The translations under genes and the position numbers were made by a program. The notes under the pieces are model-generated. The model did no database searches, had not been told where the DNA came from, and saw only the letters and a list, made by a program, of their open reading frames with translations. A stretch of DNA of 64,000 nucleotides from Parapedobacter sp037190485 (GTDB lineage Bacteria; Bacteroidota; Bacteroidia; Sphingobacteriales; Sphingobacteriaceae). This document shows positions 27,461 through 37,747 of the stretch, piece by piece. Within the stretch, counting starts at the first letter, position 1; each line of letters begins with the position of its first letter. The DNA is taken from the NCBI GenBank assembly GCA_037190485.1, contig JBBCJB010000010.1, forward strand, positions 186,001 to 250,000, written 5' to 3'.

Positions 27461-28507
27461 TTATTTTTTGTCTACTATTCCAAATCGCTGCACCAGCGCA
27501 TCGTACTGCGTCGAAGAAATCGTAATCATGCAGCCGTGGCGTACCGTGGCCGGCATGCTGTATTTATCCCAATCGGCATGGAAGGTATATCCCGATGCTT
27601 GGTACCACGGTCCGTTCAGGTTATCGGCAATTGACAAACCATAAGACACACCGGGGTATTGTTCGTAGTATAGGTACCATGCCCGGTTGTCGGGCGAGGG
27701 GATTAGCATGGGTGCTTCCCGGAAATTCGGGCTGACAGGCGCCGACGGCGCTGAATACGGCCCGGTAAGCGCCGGTGCACGGGAAATGCGGATGGTTTTT
27801 CCGGTTGGCCAGTAAAGCGTTGGATACGCTTCGTCCTTGATGATCGCGAAATACTGGTCATCGACCTTACGGATGAATACATCGATGGTACCGATGTTCC
27901 AATCGAATAATTTGGTCGGGTGATCGGAGAACGATTTCAGGTCTTTTGACAATACGTATAACGTGCGTTGACTGGCCCAATAGCGCTCAGGATCTTCTTT
28001 CGTACCCTCCTTGTGCGGTGTATGCCAGGTGAGTAGGTATTGCTGGCTAGCCTCGTCAAAAAACAGCTTCGGCGCACCGATGCGCTGCAAGGCGTGCGCA
28101 TAATCCGGCGTGCTTCTCAAGTCAGGCGTATAGGTATGGTGTTTTTCCCAACCGATCAAATCGGTCGATACCCAGATATCGATGTCCGGAGAGGCGTCTC
28201 GGGTGTTACCGGCCAGGTAGTATCGCCCGTCGTGTCCCTTGCAGATATCCGGATGCCCTCGGTAATCCTCGAAAACACGCTTCCCGCCGTTCAGGGCATG
28301 CCAATGCAACCCATCCGTACTCACCGAATAATACAACCTGCCATAATCAGCATGCGTCATGTGCGCAAATAGATACGCTTGGTTTACGGCGTCTTGCGGC
28401 CGACCAACCTGACCAGGCGGATTGGGTTGCTGCCCCCGACCACTGGATGAAACCAGCAGCAAGAGCAGCAACACGACTCCGTATTTGCCTTGGTTATTCC
28501 CAGACAT
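27461..28507 (-). CDS. GH43-like beta-propeller glycosidase, secreted
   Basis: A 348-residue secreted five-bladed propeller protein, more distant from the other three. A signal peptide ends about SGRGQQ. The likely catalytic triad is Asp in RGHPDICKG, Asp in NIGTIDVFIRK and Glu in NFREAPMLI, in the right order and spacing for clan GH-F (GH43/GH62) or a close relative. Repeats such as YYSVSTDGLHWHAL and WVSTDLIGWEKH are propeller blades. It lies three bases after SusD, first of the four enzyme genes. GH43 is the best assignment; a GH32/GH117-type relative cannot be ruled out. Confidence 0.75.
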   Translation of the reverse strand: MSGNNQGKYGVVLLLLLLVSSSGRGQQPNPPGQVGRPQDAVNQAYLFAHMTHADYGRLYYSVSTDGLHWHALNGGKRVFEDYRGHPDICKGHDGRYYLAGNTRDASPDIDIWVSTDLIGWEKHHTYTPDLRSTPDYAHALQRIGAPKLFFDEASQQYLLTWHTPHKEGTKEDPERYWASQRTLYVLSKDLKSFSDHPTKLFDWNIGTIDVFIRKVDDQYFAIIKDEAYPTLYWPTGKTIRISRAPALTGPYSAPSAPVSPNFREAPMLIPSPDNRAWYLYYEQYPGVSYGLSIADNLNGPWYQASGYTFHADWDKYSMPATVRHGCMITISSTQYDALVQRFGIVDKK

Positions 28508-28510
28508 GCC

Positions 28511-30070
28511 TTAATAGTTTGGATTCTGGGTCAGTTTACTATCACTGTTGTCCACTTCGATCTGCGGGATGGGCAGACGCCGGTGCCGACCGATGACGAA
28601 ATTATTGAAGTCGGCGTCACGCGATTTCAATTCATCGATGCCAGCTTGGTTATCTAACATTCCCCATCGTTTCAGGTCGGCCCAGCGCCAGCCTTCGAAA
28701 CACAGTTCCAGCGCACGCTCCATCTGCAGTCTTTTCAGGAATGCATCTTTCGAGCTGAGTGCGCTCGCGAAAATACTGTTTTGCAGTGTGGGTAGGTTCG
28801 TCGATGGCCGGGTGCGAATCTTATCGACGTGCACGGCTGCTTCCGTCGTGGTACCTCCCGTTTCCACGATGCATTCCGCATACATCAACAAGACATCGGC
28901 ATAGCGGATGAGCCGATAATTGTTCGGCGCGAAATAATCTTCACGATCGCGGAAATAACTGGTCGAATACTTCTTGATAAACAGGTGGTCGCCCCACGCA
29001 CCGTTGTCCCATTGCCGACCGTAAATCAAGGGGTTTTCGTCAGGGAAATCAGCCGGACTCTCGCGGTAATACAGGTTGTGGTACAAACGGATATCGTTGT
29101 CGCCAGCGAGGTTCTTCTCGCGTTTGTATTCGCCTACCAACCACGCACGGGCTTTGCCGTCCTGCCAGCCAATCCCACCCGGGGCATAAAACTGCGTCCG
29201 TTGGAATCCGGTCGCCATCGCAGCATTGTTACCGGTATTGCCTTTATTCTTGTCATCAAATTGGATTTCGAAAACCCCCTCTTTGTTATTTTCTTGATAG
29301 TGGGTAAAGTTGTCAAGGTAATTGTCCATCAGGCCATATAACGAACCCTCGCGATCGACTAGCCATTGCAACTCCGTCTTGGCCTCGCCGAATTTACGTT
29401 GCTGCATATATGCCTTGGCCAACAAGGCCTTTGCGGCACCGGCAGTAGCCCTACCCCTGTTATTGGCGTCCCATGAATCGGGCAATTTGGTCGCGGCGTT
29501 CTTCAGGTCAGTTTCGACCTGTGCCCAGAGCTGAGCCTCAGCGACTTCCTCAGGCTTGTAGTTCGCGTCCTTCGGTTCCAATACCAACGCGCCTTTTTCC
29601 CACAACGTCACGATCTGGAAATACCACAGCGCACGCAGGAACTCGGCTTGCCCAATGATTTGGTTTTTGCTGGTCTCATTGGCAAACGTGATGTCCGGGA
29701 CATACTTCAATACCTGATTGGCACGAAACACGCCCACATAGAAGTCTTCCCAGTGTACATTGTTGCCCTCCCAGAAATTATAATTTACGTAATTGAACTT
29801 GGTCCAATCTGCTAGTTCGTTCCATGGGCTGGTACTCCATCCTTCGTCGGATGTCAGGTCGTAGCGGAAGGACAACCAGCGCATCCAGGTTCCTTCTTTG
29901 TAAAAACGGCTGTAGGCCGCGTCAAGCCCTTTCTGCGCATCGTCCTCCGTTTTCCAGAACGTGGAAGTGGTCGGTTCATTTGGGTTTGGGATTTCCAGTA
30001 AATCATGACTACAGCCAGCGGCCACGAACACTGCCAACAACCCTACTATGATTTTTTCAATTCTTTTCAT
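28511..30070 (-). CDS. SusD/RagB-like glycan-binding lipoprotein
   Basis: A 519-residue surface lipoprotein of the second utilization locus. I took the ATG at 30070 (MKRIEKIIVGLLAVFVAAGC, lipobox VAAGC) over the frame's first start at 30088 because it begins the signal peptide directly. SusD landmarks: LEIPNPNEPT at the mature N-terminus, TFWKTEDDAQKGLDAAYSRF, AEFLRALWYFQIV, YRLIRYADVLLMYAEC, LQMERALELCFEGWRWADLKRWG and the C-terminal RRLPIPQIEVDNS...TQNPNY. It lies 30 bases after its SusC and three before a GH43-like gene, so one transcript is expected. Confidence 0.96.
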   Translation of the reverse strand: MKRIEKIIVGLLAVFVAAGCSHDLLEIPNPNEPTTSTFWKTEDDAQKGLDAAYSRFYKEGTWMRWLSFRYDLTSDEGWSTSPWNELADWTKFNYVNYNFWEGNNVHWEDFYVGVFRANQVLKYVPDITFANETSKNQIIGQAEFLRALWYFQIVTLWEKGALVLEPKDANYKPEEVAEAQLWAQVETDLKNAATKLPDSWDANNRGRATAGAAKALLAKAYMQQRKFGEAKTELQWLVDREGSLYGLMDNYLDNFTHYQENNKEGVFEIQFDDKNKGNTGNNAAMATGFQRTQFYAPGGIGWQDGKARAWLVGEYKREKNLAGDNDIRLYHNLYYRESPADFPDENPLIYGRQWDNGAWGDHLFIKKYSTSYFRDREDYFAPNNYRLIRYADVLLMYAECIVETGGTTTEAAVHVDKIRTRPSTNLPTLQNSIFASALSSKDAFLKRLQMERALELCFEGWRWADLKRWGMLDNQAGIDELKSRDADFNNFVIGRHRRLPIPQIEVDNSDSKLTQNPNY

Positions 30071-30100
30071 CGTCGTATTAATAAACAATTTGACAATCGG

Positions 30101-33100
30101 TTAGAAACTCAGCTGCAAGCCCAACATCACCGTCCGAGCATTAGGGAATGCCATGTTATCCGTACCGCGATCAAAAACATCGGTATTGATGAAATCTGGA
30201 TCCAACCCTTTGTAGGTAGTCAACGTAAGGAGATTATTTCCCGTTGCGAACACACGCAAACCCGACAATCCCATACGCGCCACCAAGGCCTGCTGAAAGG
30301 TGTACCCCAACTGCACGTTACGGAGTCGCATGTACGAACCACTTTCTAACCAGAAATCGCTGTCTCCACGCGTATTGCGAGTATCGTTGTAGATAATACG
30401 TGGGAAATTGCTATTCGGATTTTCCTGATAGGGTTCCTGACCGGATTCAAAACGGATGTAATTGGAGTTGTCTGCGAACAAACGGCCTTGACGCATCCCG
30501 CCATTCAACACGTCATTACCGAATTGGCCATTCCACATCATCGAAAAATCAATGTTCTTCCAATTGACGCCCGCATTGACAGCCAACTGGAAATCGGCCC
30601 AAGGACTGCCTACGATCTGCCTGTCATTCGGGTTGATTTGGCCGTTATCGTCCGTATCAACGTACCGGACATCGCCAAGTTGTGGCCGCTTGTTCTGGAT
30701 CATGATGGGCTGGCCATCTGAAGTCACGTACGAATCGATTTCTTCTTGCGAACGGAACAATCCGTCCGTTTTGATTAGGTAGTATTCGCCCAACGAACGG
30801 CCGATTTGGCTCCGGGTCTGCGACGTGTAATAGACATCATTCCCATAGCCCAATTCAAGGATCTTATTCTTTAAGGTGGTAATGTTTGCTCCAACGTAAT
30901 AATTGAGGTCGCCTACCTTATCCCGCCAATTCGCAGAAAGCTCGACACCGGTATTACGAAGACTGGCCACATTAGCGCGGGGTGCCCCCCCTTGATTACC
31001 TGTCGTCATCGAGATCTGCATTCGGGCCAAAATATCACTGACATTCGACCGGTAGTATTCGGCAGTGAGTTGGAGGCGGTTGGACAATACCGTAGCATCC
31101 AAACCGACGTTGACTTGCTCGGTCTTCTCCCAACGTAAATCACTATTCACGATTTGCACTTGGCTAGCACCGTTGATAATTCGTTGGTTGTCGCCAAAAA
31201 TCGTAATGATATTGGGATTGATTGTTGCCAAGTATTCCCAATTATCAATCGCGGAATTACCCAACTGACCATAATTCGCCCGCAATTTCAGGTCGTTTAT
31301 CCACGGTGCCTTGAAAAACCGCTCCTCGCTGATCCGCCATGCACCGGACACCGAATAAAAGTCATCCCAGCGGTTCGCTAGGCTCAACTTTGAAGTACCA
31401 TCTCGTCGGAATGTAAATGTAGCGTAATACCGATCGTTGAAATTATAGTTCGCCCGGCCTAGATAGGAAATCAAGGCATACTCATCAATTCTATTCCAGT
31501 TGGTCTGGGTTTCCTGACCGGCGTTGAGCACAGTGAAATAATCGCCACCCAAGAACGGGAATTTCAAACGCTGCGCACCAACATCCTCCCAGTTATTGTG
31601 TTGGTAGGTAAGCCCCACCACGGCATCCACCCGATGCCCGTTGAAATCCTTATTGAAATCAAGTGTATTCTCAATCAGTTTAGTCAATTCCGTGATGCGA
31701 TTCTTACTGCCGGTCGGATCCCGATATTCCTGGTTCATGGTCCAATTTCCTTCCCGACGGAAGTACCGGTAGTTATCGAAAATATAGTCGATACCGGCAT
31801 TTACCTTGTATTTCAGGTAGTCCGTAATCTTCGCCTCGCCCCAAAATGTTCCCCGAAAACGAAAGATTTTGGTATTGGTATCTTCGATGTCCTCGCGGGC
31901 AATCGGGTTGGTAGCAAATGTACGTGCATTGGCCTCACTCCCATAGCCATAGCCTCCTAAATTGTTGGGATCGCGTACCGGGATGGTCGGAACCATCCGG
32001 ACAATATCGATGTATGAGCTGGTCTGCAGCGGATCCCGGTTCGTTTGATTGAAACTGAACGTTTCGCCGAATGAAAACCGCCCCTTGCGACCTTCCGTAT
32101 TGACGCGGAAACTGTAGCGATCAAACGAGTTACCGTACATCATACCATTGTTATCGTAGTAACCGCCGGATACGTAATAACTCCCGTTTTCACTACCGCC
32201 AGACATCGATACGTTGTAGTCCTGCACCAATGCCGTCTTCATCGTTTCGTCCTGCCAATCGGTATCGAAATCCCGGTGATCCTGCAAACCACGATCCCAA
32301 ACACCGTCTTTGATGCCTTCGCGGTATGCCATGTCGTTGTATTTCTTGAACTCTTCGGCATTCATCAAATCATACCTGGGCGACCAATCAAACGATTCGC
32401 GCACGGAAAAATCAACGACAGGAGGTCCTGACTTGCCTTTTTTAGTAGTCACGATGATTACCCCATTAGCCGCCCGGGAACCATAGATCGCGGCCGCCGA
32501 GGCGTCCTTCAGGATCTGGATGGATTCCACGTCGTTGGGGTTGAAGGTTGGCCCGGCCGGGGTTATCATCCCGTCGATGACCCAAAGCGGATTATTGTTG
32601 GATAAGCTGCCAATACCCCGGATTTCGATGCTTGCACCGCCGCCCGCGTTGCCAGTATTCCGTACATTCACGCCGGTAGCGAGGCCTTGAAGCGCTTGAT
32701 CAACGGTGCTCGCGCCTACTTTGGCCATTTCCTGTGTGTTAACCACTGAAACCGCGCCTGTCAAATCCTTTTTCCGGACGCTGCCATACCCAATCACGAC
32801 CACTTCTTCCAATTCCTCCACACCTTCCTGAAGGGTCACGTTGAGCTGTTGCGAACCGCTTACGGTGTGTTCTTGGGTCTCATAGCCGATCAGGGAAAAC
32901 ACCAGTATCGCGCTACCCGTTGGTATTCGGATGGAATAGCTGCCGTCAGCCGAGGTCGACGCGACGATGTCTTGCCCTTTTACCCGGATGGTAATGTCCG
33001 CAAGCGGATTACCATCGGCATCGATGACACGGCCGGTCACCACCGTTTGTTGCGATTCGATGCGATTGCTTGCATCAGTTGCCATTGGCGCATGTACATT

Positions 33101-33202
33101 CGCGGCATACGCAGTTGACAGCACGCCGAAGCCGACCGCCAAGCAGGCCATCGTCCTGAAGCGATTCAGCCCGTACCCCCCTTTTGTTAGGTTTGTATCC
33201 AT
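30101..33202 (-). CDS. SusC/RagA-like TonB-dependent receptor, full length
   Basis: Complete glycan importer of 1033 residues. Order: signal peptide (to about residue 33), carboxypeptidase-regulatory-like domain (about 52-140, VTGRVIDADGNPLADITIRV), TonB-box region (EEVVVIGYGSVRKKDLTGAV), plug (about 150-270, LQGLATGVNV, RGIGSLSNNNPLWVIDGM, ILKDASAAAIYGSRAANGVI), then barrel ending VMLGLQLSF. All parts expected of a working SusC are present. It follows the GH5-like gene by 46 bases with no terminator between, so both probably share the promoter near 34.45 kb. Confidence 0.97.
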   Translation of the reverse strand: MDTNLTKGGYGLNRFRTMACLAVGFGVLSTAYAANVHAPMATDASNRIESQQTVVTGRVIDADGNPLADITIRVKGQDIVASTSADGSYSIRIPTGSAILVFSLIGYETQEHTVSGSQQLNVTLQEGVEELEEVVVIGYGSVRKKDLTGAVSVVNTQEMAKVGASTVDQALQGLATGVNVRNTGNAGGGASIEIRGIGSLSNNNPLWVIDGMITPAGPTFNPNDVESIQILKDASAAAIYGSRAANGVIIVTTKKGKSGPPVVDFSVRESFDWSPRYDLMNAEEFKKYNDMAYREGIKDGVWDRGLQDHRDFDTDWQDETMKTALVQDYNVSMSGGSENGSYYVSGGYYDNNGMMYGNSFDRYSFRVNTEGRKGRFSFGETFSFNQTNRDPLQTSSYIDIVRMVPTIPVRDPNNLGGYGYGSEANARTFATNPIAREDIEDTNTKIFRFRGTFWGEAKITDYLKYKVNAGIDYIFDNYRYFRREGNWTMNQEYRDPTGSKNRITELTKLIENTLDFNKDFNGHRVDAVVGLTYQHNNWEDVGAQRLKFPFLGGDYFTVLNAGQETQTNWNRIDEYALISYLGRANYNFNDRYYATFTFRRDGTSKLSLANRWDDFYSVSGAWRISEERFFKAPWINDLKLRANYGQLGNSAIDNWEYLATINPNIITIFGDNQRIINGASQVQIVNSDLRWEKTEQVNVGLDATVLSNRLQLTAEYYRSNVSDILARMQISMTTGNQGGAPRANVASLRNTGVELSANWRDKVGDLNYYVGANITTLKNKILELGYGNDVYYTSQTRSQIGRSLGEYYLIKTDGLFRSQEEIDSYVTSDGQPIMIQNKRPQLGDVRYVDTDDNGQINPNDRQIVGSPWADFQLAVNAGVNWKNIDFSMMWNGQFGNDVLNGGMRQGRLFADNSNYIRFESGQEPYQENPNSNFPRIIYNDTRNTRGDSDFWLESGSYMRLRNVQLGYTFQQALVARMGLSGLRVFATGNNLLTLTTYKGLDPDFINTDVFDRGTDNMAFPNARTVMLGLQLSF

Positions 33203-33248
33203 AAAACTATACGTTATTAATTGGTTAAAAAAAATCGCCTACCTACCC

Positions 33249-34394
33249 TCAATTTGCGGTAAGCTGTTTGATCACATCCACTTCCTCTTGTTTGTAAGGC
33301 GTGCCATCGCCCCTGAAAATATCGTGGAACCACAACGGTGGCTCGGCGGTATACGTCTTTGTCCAGCTATCCCAAGGATAGATGGTCTGGGTCTTGCCAT
33401 CCACAAAGCCCCAGTTGAACATAGCCACGTTGTGCTTTTTCGCAATGGGTAGGAACCCCGCGAACGTGCTGCCATTCGGCCGCGCCATGTATTCGGTACA
33501 CCAGAGCGGCTTGTCGTAGCGCTTGAGCTGCAAGATCCGCTGCTCGAAATCCTCGGGCGTATCGTAGTTGTGGAAGCTGATGATGTCCGACTGCTCGATC
33601 TGCAGCTTCTCGATGGGCTTCAAGCCTTCGTGCGTGGACCAATCGCCCGCCCAGATACCGGAAGTGAGCGGCTGCGAAGGGCCAGCAGACCTTGCCCAAT
33701 CGAAGGCTTTCGCCAGTAGCGGCAAAACGTAGTCGACCTTGTCCTTTATTTCCACGGCTTCGTACGAAGGCCCGGTCATGTTGTCCGGCTCGTTCCAGAC
33801 ATCCCAGCCCAAGATGCGCCTGTCATCGGCAAAGTGCTTGACAACGCCCTTTACGTAACGCTCAAGCCTTGGATACTGCGTACTGTCTTTCAAGACGTGC
33901 TGCCCAGGGCTCTGCACCCAACCCGAGTTATGCACGTGCGGTTTGGGTTCGCGTTGCTTTCCAGCCGCCGGAAAAGGATCCCAGCACGAGTCGAAAAACA
34001 CGAGTAACGGCCTGATACCGTGTTTCTCCGCGATTTTCAGGAATTGGTCGATACGCTGTATAAAACCAGCCGAATCCTGTTCATACGGCAAATCGTGCAG
34101 GTATACGCGGGCCGTATTCATACCTAAATCGGCCGCCCAGCCCAGCTCCTTGTCGATGGTGGCCGGATCGAATGTCTCCGCTTGCCACATCTCCAGTTGA
34201 TTGATGGCATTGGCCGGCGTGTAATTCGGACCCACGAGCCAAGGCTGCCCAGCCTGCCACGCATTGGCTTCCTCAGCCGTCCAAATGGCGCTGCTGGCCT
34301 TGGCATCGGTGGCTTTGCGTTGATTGGTACAACTGAACGATAATACTGTCGAAATGGCTAGAAAAGATAAAAAACGTACGGATTTTTGCTTCAT
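33249..34394 (-). CDS. GH5-like (cellulase superfamily) glycoside hydrolase lipoprotein
   Basis: A (beta/alpha)8-barrel retaining glycosidase of clan GH-A, 381 residues from the ATG at 34394, which gives a lipoprotein signal (lipobox LSFSC, Cys22). Catalytic acid/base is Glu202 in GWDVWNEPDN and nucleophile is Glu301 in PLWCTEYMARP; HNYDTPEDF between them is normal for the clan. GH5 is the best family, but related small families of the clan are possible. It is first in the minus-strand operon with SusC, SusD and the GH43 genes, and a 21-bp-spaced direct repeat lies about 85-115 bases upstream. A backbone-cleaving surface enzyme is the likely role. Confidence 0.83.
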   Translation of the reverse strand: MKQKSVRFLSFLAISTVLSFSCTNQRKATDAKASSAIWTAEEANAWQAGQPWLVGPNYTPANAINQLEMWQAETFDPATIDKELGWAADLGMNTARVYLHDLPYEQDSAGFIQRIDQFLKIAEKHGIRPLLVFFDSCWDPFPAAGKQREPKPHVHNSGWVQSPGQHVLKDSTQYPRLERYVKGVVKHFADDRRILGWDVWNEPDNMTGPSYEAVEIKDKVDYVLPLLAKAFDWARSAGPSQPLTSGIWAGDWSTHEGLKPIEKLQIEQSDIISFHNYDTPEDFEQRILQLKRYDKPLWCTEYMARPNGSTFAGFLPIAKKHNVAMFNWGFVDGKTQTIYPWDSWTKTYTAEPPLWFHDIFRGDGTPYKQEEVDVIKQLTAN

Positions 34395-34477
34395 ATGGTC
34401 CCTCAATTGGTTATAAAATCGGCCCTTGGCCATTGCTTGATACAAAGGACGGTATTAACGGATTTCGGAGTAGCATC

Positions 34478-34508
34478 AATTTGTTTCAATAATTCCTTAA
34501 TTTGTCTC
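34478..34508. promoter_or_regulatory. Direct repeat AATTTGTYTC, 21-bp spacing: putative regulator site
   Basis: AATTTGTTTC (34478-34487) and AATTTGTCTC (34499-34508) are the same 10-mer with one difference, exactly 21 bp (two helical turns) apart, in the divergent space between the GH5 operon and the sensor kinase. AraC-type regulators bind such tandem half-sites on one face of DNA. A CTTTG-ended -7-like element (GTCCTTTG, minus strand, 34443-34450) lies 30 bp further toward GH5. A matching repeat pair lies before the GH2 gene. Confidence 0.6.
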
Positions 34509-34557
34509 ACCTGATTGTGGATGTTTGTTCGTACATGCACGATTCAAATTTTACCGC

Positions 34558-34565
34558 TATCTTTG
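34558..34565 (+). promoter_or_regulatory. Candidate -7 element of the sensor kinase gene
   Basis: TATCTTTG, an exact TAnnTTTG match, ending 25 bases before the GTG start of the kinase. No good -33 element is seen. Confidence 0.5.
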
Positions 34566-34590
34566 ACTTGCTGGCCAAAGGCCTTTTATC

Positions 34591-37500
34591 GTGAGATTAC
34601 CGCTATTGAAATACGTAATATGCCTGTTGGTGTACTGTAGCCATGCCTACGGGCAGCCCTACTATTTCACCCATTACCAAGTGGAAAACGGCCTGTCGAA
34701 CAACGCGGTGCTCTGCAGCGTACAAGATGATATGGGATTCATGTGGTTCGGCACGAAAGACGGCCTCAATCGATTTGACGGGTATTCGTTCAAGGTGTTC
34801 CGAAGCGATCCCGGCAATCCAAATGGCTTGGGAAGCAATTTTATCCGGGCGTTGTTCGTCGACAAATCCGGCCGCATCTGGGTGGGTACCGATCAGGGAC
34901 TCTACCATTTCGATCCGAAATCAGAGCTATTCACCTTGTTCCATCCCGATATACGCAATGAAATCCTAGACATCCAGGGCGATCATCAGGGCAACACCTG
35001 GTTCATCGACAACATGATGCTGTACCGACACGTCGCCTCAACCGACAGCCTGATCCGGGCCACGGACGCGACGCAACAACAGATCAGCGCATTCGCTGTC
35101 GATCCATCGGGCGACGTCTGGCTAGGCACCATCCATGGCGACTTGATCCATTACCGGCCCAATGACGGCGTATTGAGTAACCATTCCTTGTTTTCACATT
35201 CGCCTCCCGTGGTTTCGCAATGGATAGAGCGCATCTATTGCGAGCAGCATTTCCTGTTCGTGGGTACGTCCAAGCAGGGCATCAAACGATTCAATGTCAA
35301 GACCAGCGAATATATAGACCTCTTGACGACCGATGAAAACGGGACGGACATCTTTGTACGCGACATCCTCAAGAACGGATCCCAGGAATATTGGTTTGCT
35401 ACCGAGGCAGGGATTTTCATTTATGACGAGGGAAAACACCGCTTCACCAATCTACGCAAACAGCGCGGCAACCCCTGGGCATTGGCTGACAATGCCGTCT
35501 ATACGCTCTGCAAAGACAACGAGCACAGCGTTTGGGCGGGCACGTACTTCGGTGGCGTACATCACTACGCCGAGGATAACGCATTTTTCGAGAAATTTTC
35601 ACCGATGGGCACGGCCAATAGCATCTCGGGCAACGCGGTGCGGGAAATCTGTGCAGATCATCGTGGCAACCTGTGGATTGGTACGGAAGATGAAGGGCTG
35701 AACAAACTGGACGTCGCTACCGGCCAGATTACCAATTTCATGCCTTCAGGCCGTGCTGGAGACTTAGTCCATTCCAACATCCACGGCTTGTTGGTAACGG
35801 GCGATACGCTCTGGGTGGGTACATTTGAGCAAGGGCTGGACTTGCTCGACATCAAAACCGGCAAGGTGCTTCGGCACTACAATGCCGAGAACAAAGATGG
35901 CGCATTACAGAACAATTTCATCTTCAATATTTACCAAACGGCCAACGGGCGGATCCTATTGGCTACCGGAAGGGGGCTTTACGAATACCAAGCGAAGGGA
36001 AAACGGTTCGATTTGGTGCCAGGATTCCCGGATTACATCTTCTATACGACCCTGTTCGAAGACAGCAAAGGCACCATTTGGGCAGGCACCTGGCGGGATG
36101 GGCTCTATTATTATCATCCGGCGTCCGGCAAATCGGGCTCCTTTTCTCATGCTGCCGATAATCCGACGAGTATCGGCAGCAATCGGGTGAACCGTATCTT
36201 TGAAGATAGCAAAGGCAATCTTTGGATCGCGACAGAAGGTGGCCTCGGGAAGTATGACGCTGATGCGGGCACGTTAAAACGGTACGACACCCGGCAAGGG
36301 CTTCCCAGTAACCTGGTGCTGGCGATGCTGGAGGATGGCGACGGCAAGCTATGGATCACCACGTCCAAAGGATTGGTTCGGTTTGACGACACGAATGGTG
36401 AAGTCGATGTGTTTACCAAGGCCAACGGCTTATTAAGCGACCAATTCAACTACAATTCGGCCTATAAAGCCCCTGACGGCACGCTGTATTTCGGCAGCGT
36501 AAAAGGATTGATCCGGTTCAACCCTGCGCATTATCGCGAGGGCACGTTTCAGCCACCGGTTTACATCACGGGGCTCCAGGTGTACAACCTCGAGCTGGAA
36601 ATCAACAAACCGGGATCGCCGCTCGCCCAAGCCATTACGTTCACGGATCGCATCACGCTCAAATACAACCAATCTTCGTTCAGCATCGACTTCGCCGCAC
36701 TGAGCTATGTTTCGCCCGGCATGACGGAGTACGCCTATAAGATGGAGGGGCTGGATAAAGGGTGGACGCACATACGCACCAACCGCAAGGCGTACTTTAC
36801 CGAATTGCCTCCCGGCGATTACCTCTTCCGGGTAAACGTGGCCGACAGCCGGGGTGGATTCAAAGGCAAAGAAACCCAATTGCACATTACCGTGCTGCCA
36901 CCGATCTGGGCGAGTTGGCCCGCCTATCTCCTGTACGGATCGGTGGTGATTGCCGTGTCCTGGTATATCATACGGAGCTATGACCTCCGGATCAGGGAGC
37001 AAAACAAACGCCGGCTGGAGTTGATTCGGCACCGCAAAGAGGAAGAGCTCTATCGCGCCAAGATTGACTTTTTCACGAATGTGACGCATGAGATCCGTAC
37101 CCCACTGACGCTCATCAAGGCCCCGTTGGAGAAGGTGATGAAAAAAGCAGAAGAACTACCGACGGTGAAGCGGCACCTGCAAACCATGGAACGCAATACC
37201 GAACGGTTGCTGCAATTGACCAACCAACTGCTGGATTTCCGGAAAACGGAAGTGACCGGATACCAGCTTAAGTTCGCCCCCGTCAACATCAACAAGCTGT
37301 TGCGCGAACATTACGATAGCTTCAAATTGGTTGCCGCCCAGAAAAACATACGGATCAAACTCGCGTTGCCCAAAGCGCCGTGTGTGGCTTATGTGGATCG
37401 GGAAGCACTTACCCAAATCATCAGCAACCTATTGACCAACGGCTTGAAATACGCTGAACACGCCATTCACATCCACTTGCATGAACGGTCTGAAAGCCAG

Positions 37501-37746
37501 CATACGCTAACCATCACCATCAAGAACGATGGCTACCTGATCCCGATGGACATGCGTGAAAAAATCTTTGAAACGTTCGTAAGGCTCCACGCGGCCAAAG
37601 GCCAACAAGGCACCGGACTGGGACTCGCGCTGGCCCGTTCGTTGGCACAACTGCACAACGGAGAGCTGTACGTGGCCCAACCAGCGGAGGGCATGAACGT
37701 TTTTGTATTGAAACTGCCTCTTGAACAGGCCCAACACCTCACATGA
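34591..37746 (+). CDS. HTCS-type sensor histidine kinase (no receiver domain)
   Basis: Sensor half of a hybrid two-component system, 1051 residues, GTG start preceded by AAAGG. A signal peptide (to about 21) is followed by two seven-bladed-type propellers of Reg_prop repeats (about 25-660; repeated NxLWIGT-like units such as GRIWVGTDQGLYHFD and GNLWIATEGGLGKYD), a Y_Y_Y domain (about 690-765), one membrane span (about 774-795) and the kinase core: His833 in NVTHEIRTPLTLI, N-box NLLTNGLKY, and GTGLGLALARSLAQLH. It ends after the ATPase domain, whereas the usual HTCS continues into receiver and AraC domains; those are in the next gene. Senses a periplasmic oligosaccharide from the adjacent locus (inference). 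Confidence 0.93.
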   Translation: MRLPLLKYVICLLVYCSHAYGQPYYFTHYQVENGLSNNAVLCSVQDDMGFMWFGTKDGLNRFDGYSFKVFRSDPGNPNGLGSNFIRALFVDKSGRIWVGTDQGLYHFDPKSELFTLFHPDIRNEILDIQGDHQGNTWFIDNMMLYRHVASTDSLIRATDATQQQISAFAVDPSGDVWLGTIHGDLIHYRPNDGVLSNHSLFSHSPPVVSQWIERIYCEQHFLFVGTSKQGIKRFNVKTSEYIDLLTTDENGTDIFVRDILKNGSQEYWFATEAGIFIYDEGKHRFTNLRKQRGNPWALADNAVYTLCKDNEHSVWAGTYFGGVHHYAEDNAFFEKFSPMGTANSISGNAVREICADHRGNLWIGTEDEGLNKLDVATGQITNFMPSGRAGDLVHSNIHGLLVTGDTLWVGTFEQGLDLLDIKTGKVLRHYNAENKDGALQNNFIFNIYQTANGRILLATGRGLYEYQAKGKRFDLVPGFPDYIFYTTLFEDSKGTIWAGTWRDGLYYYHPASGKSGSFSHAADNPTSIGSNRVNRIFEDSKGNLWIATEGGLGKYDADAGTLKRYDTRQGLPSNLVLAMLEDGDGKLWITTSKGLVRFDDTNGEVDVFTKANGLLSDQFNYNSAYKAPDGTLYFGSVKGLIRFNPAHYREGTFQPPVYITGLQVYNLELEINKPGSPLAQAITFTDRITLKYNQSSFSIDFAALSYVSPGMTEYAYKMEGLDKGWTHIRTNRKAYFTELPPGDYLFRVNVADSRGGFKGKETQLHITVLPPIWASWPAYLLYGSVVIAVSWYIIRSYDLRIREQNKRRLELIRHRKEEELYRAKIDFFTNVTHEIRTPLTLIKAPLEKVMKKAEELPTVKRHLQTMERNTERLLQLTNQLLDFRKTEVTGYQLKFAPVNINKLLREHYDSFKLVAAQKNIRIKLALPKAPCVAYVDREALTQIISNLLTNGLKYAEHAIHIHLHERSESQHTLTITIKNDGYLIPMDMREKIFETFVRLHAAKGQQGTGLGLALARSLAQLHNGELYVAQPAEGMNVFVLKLPLEQAQHLT

Positions 37747-37747
37747 T

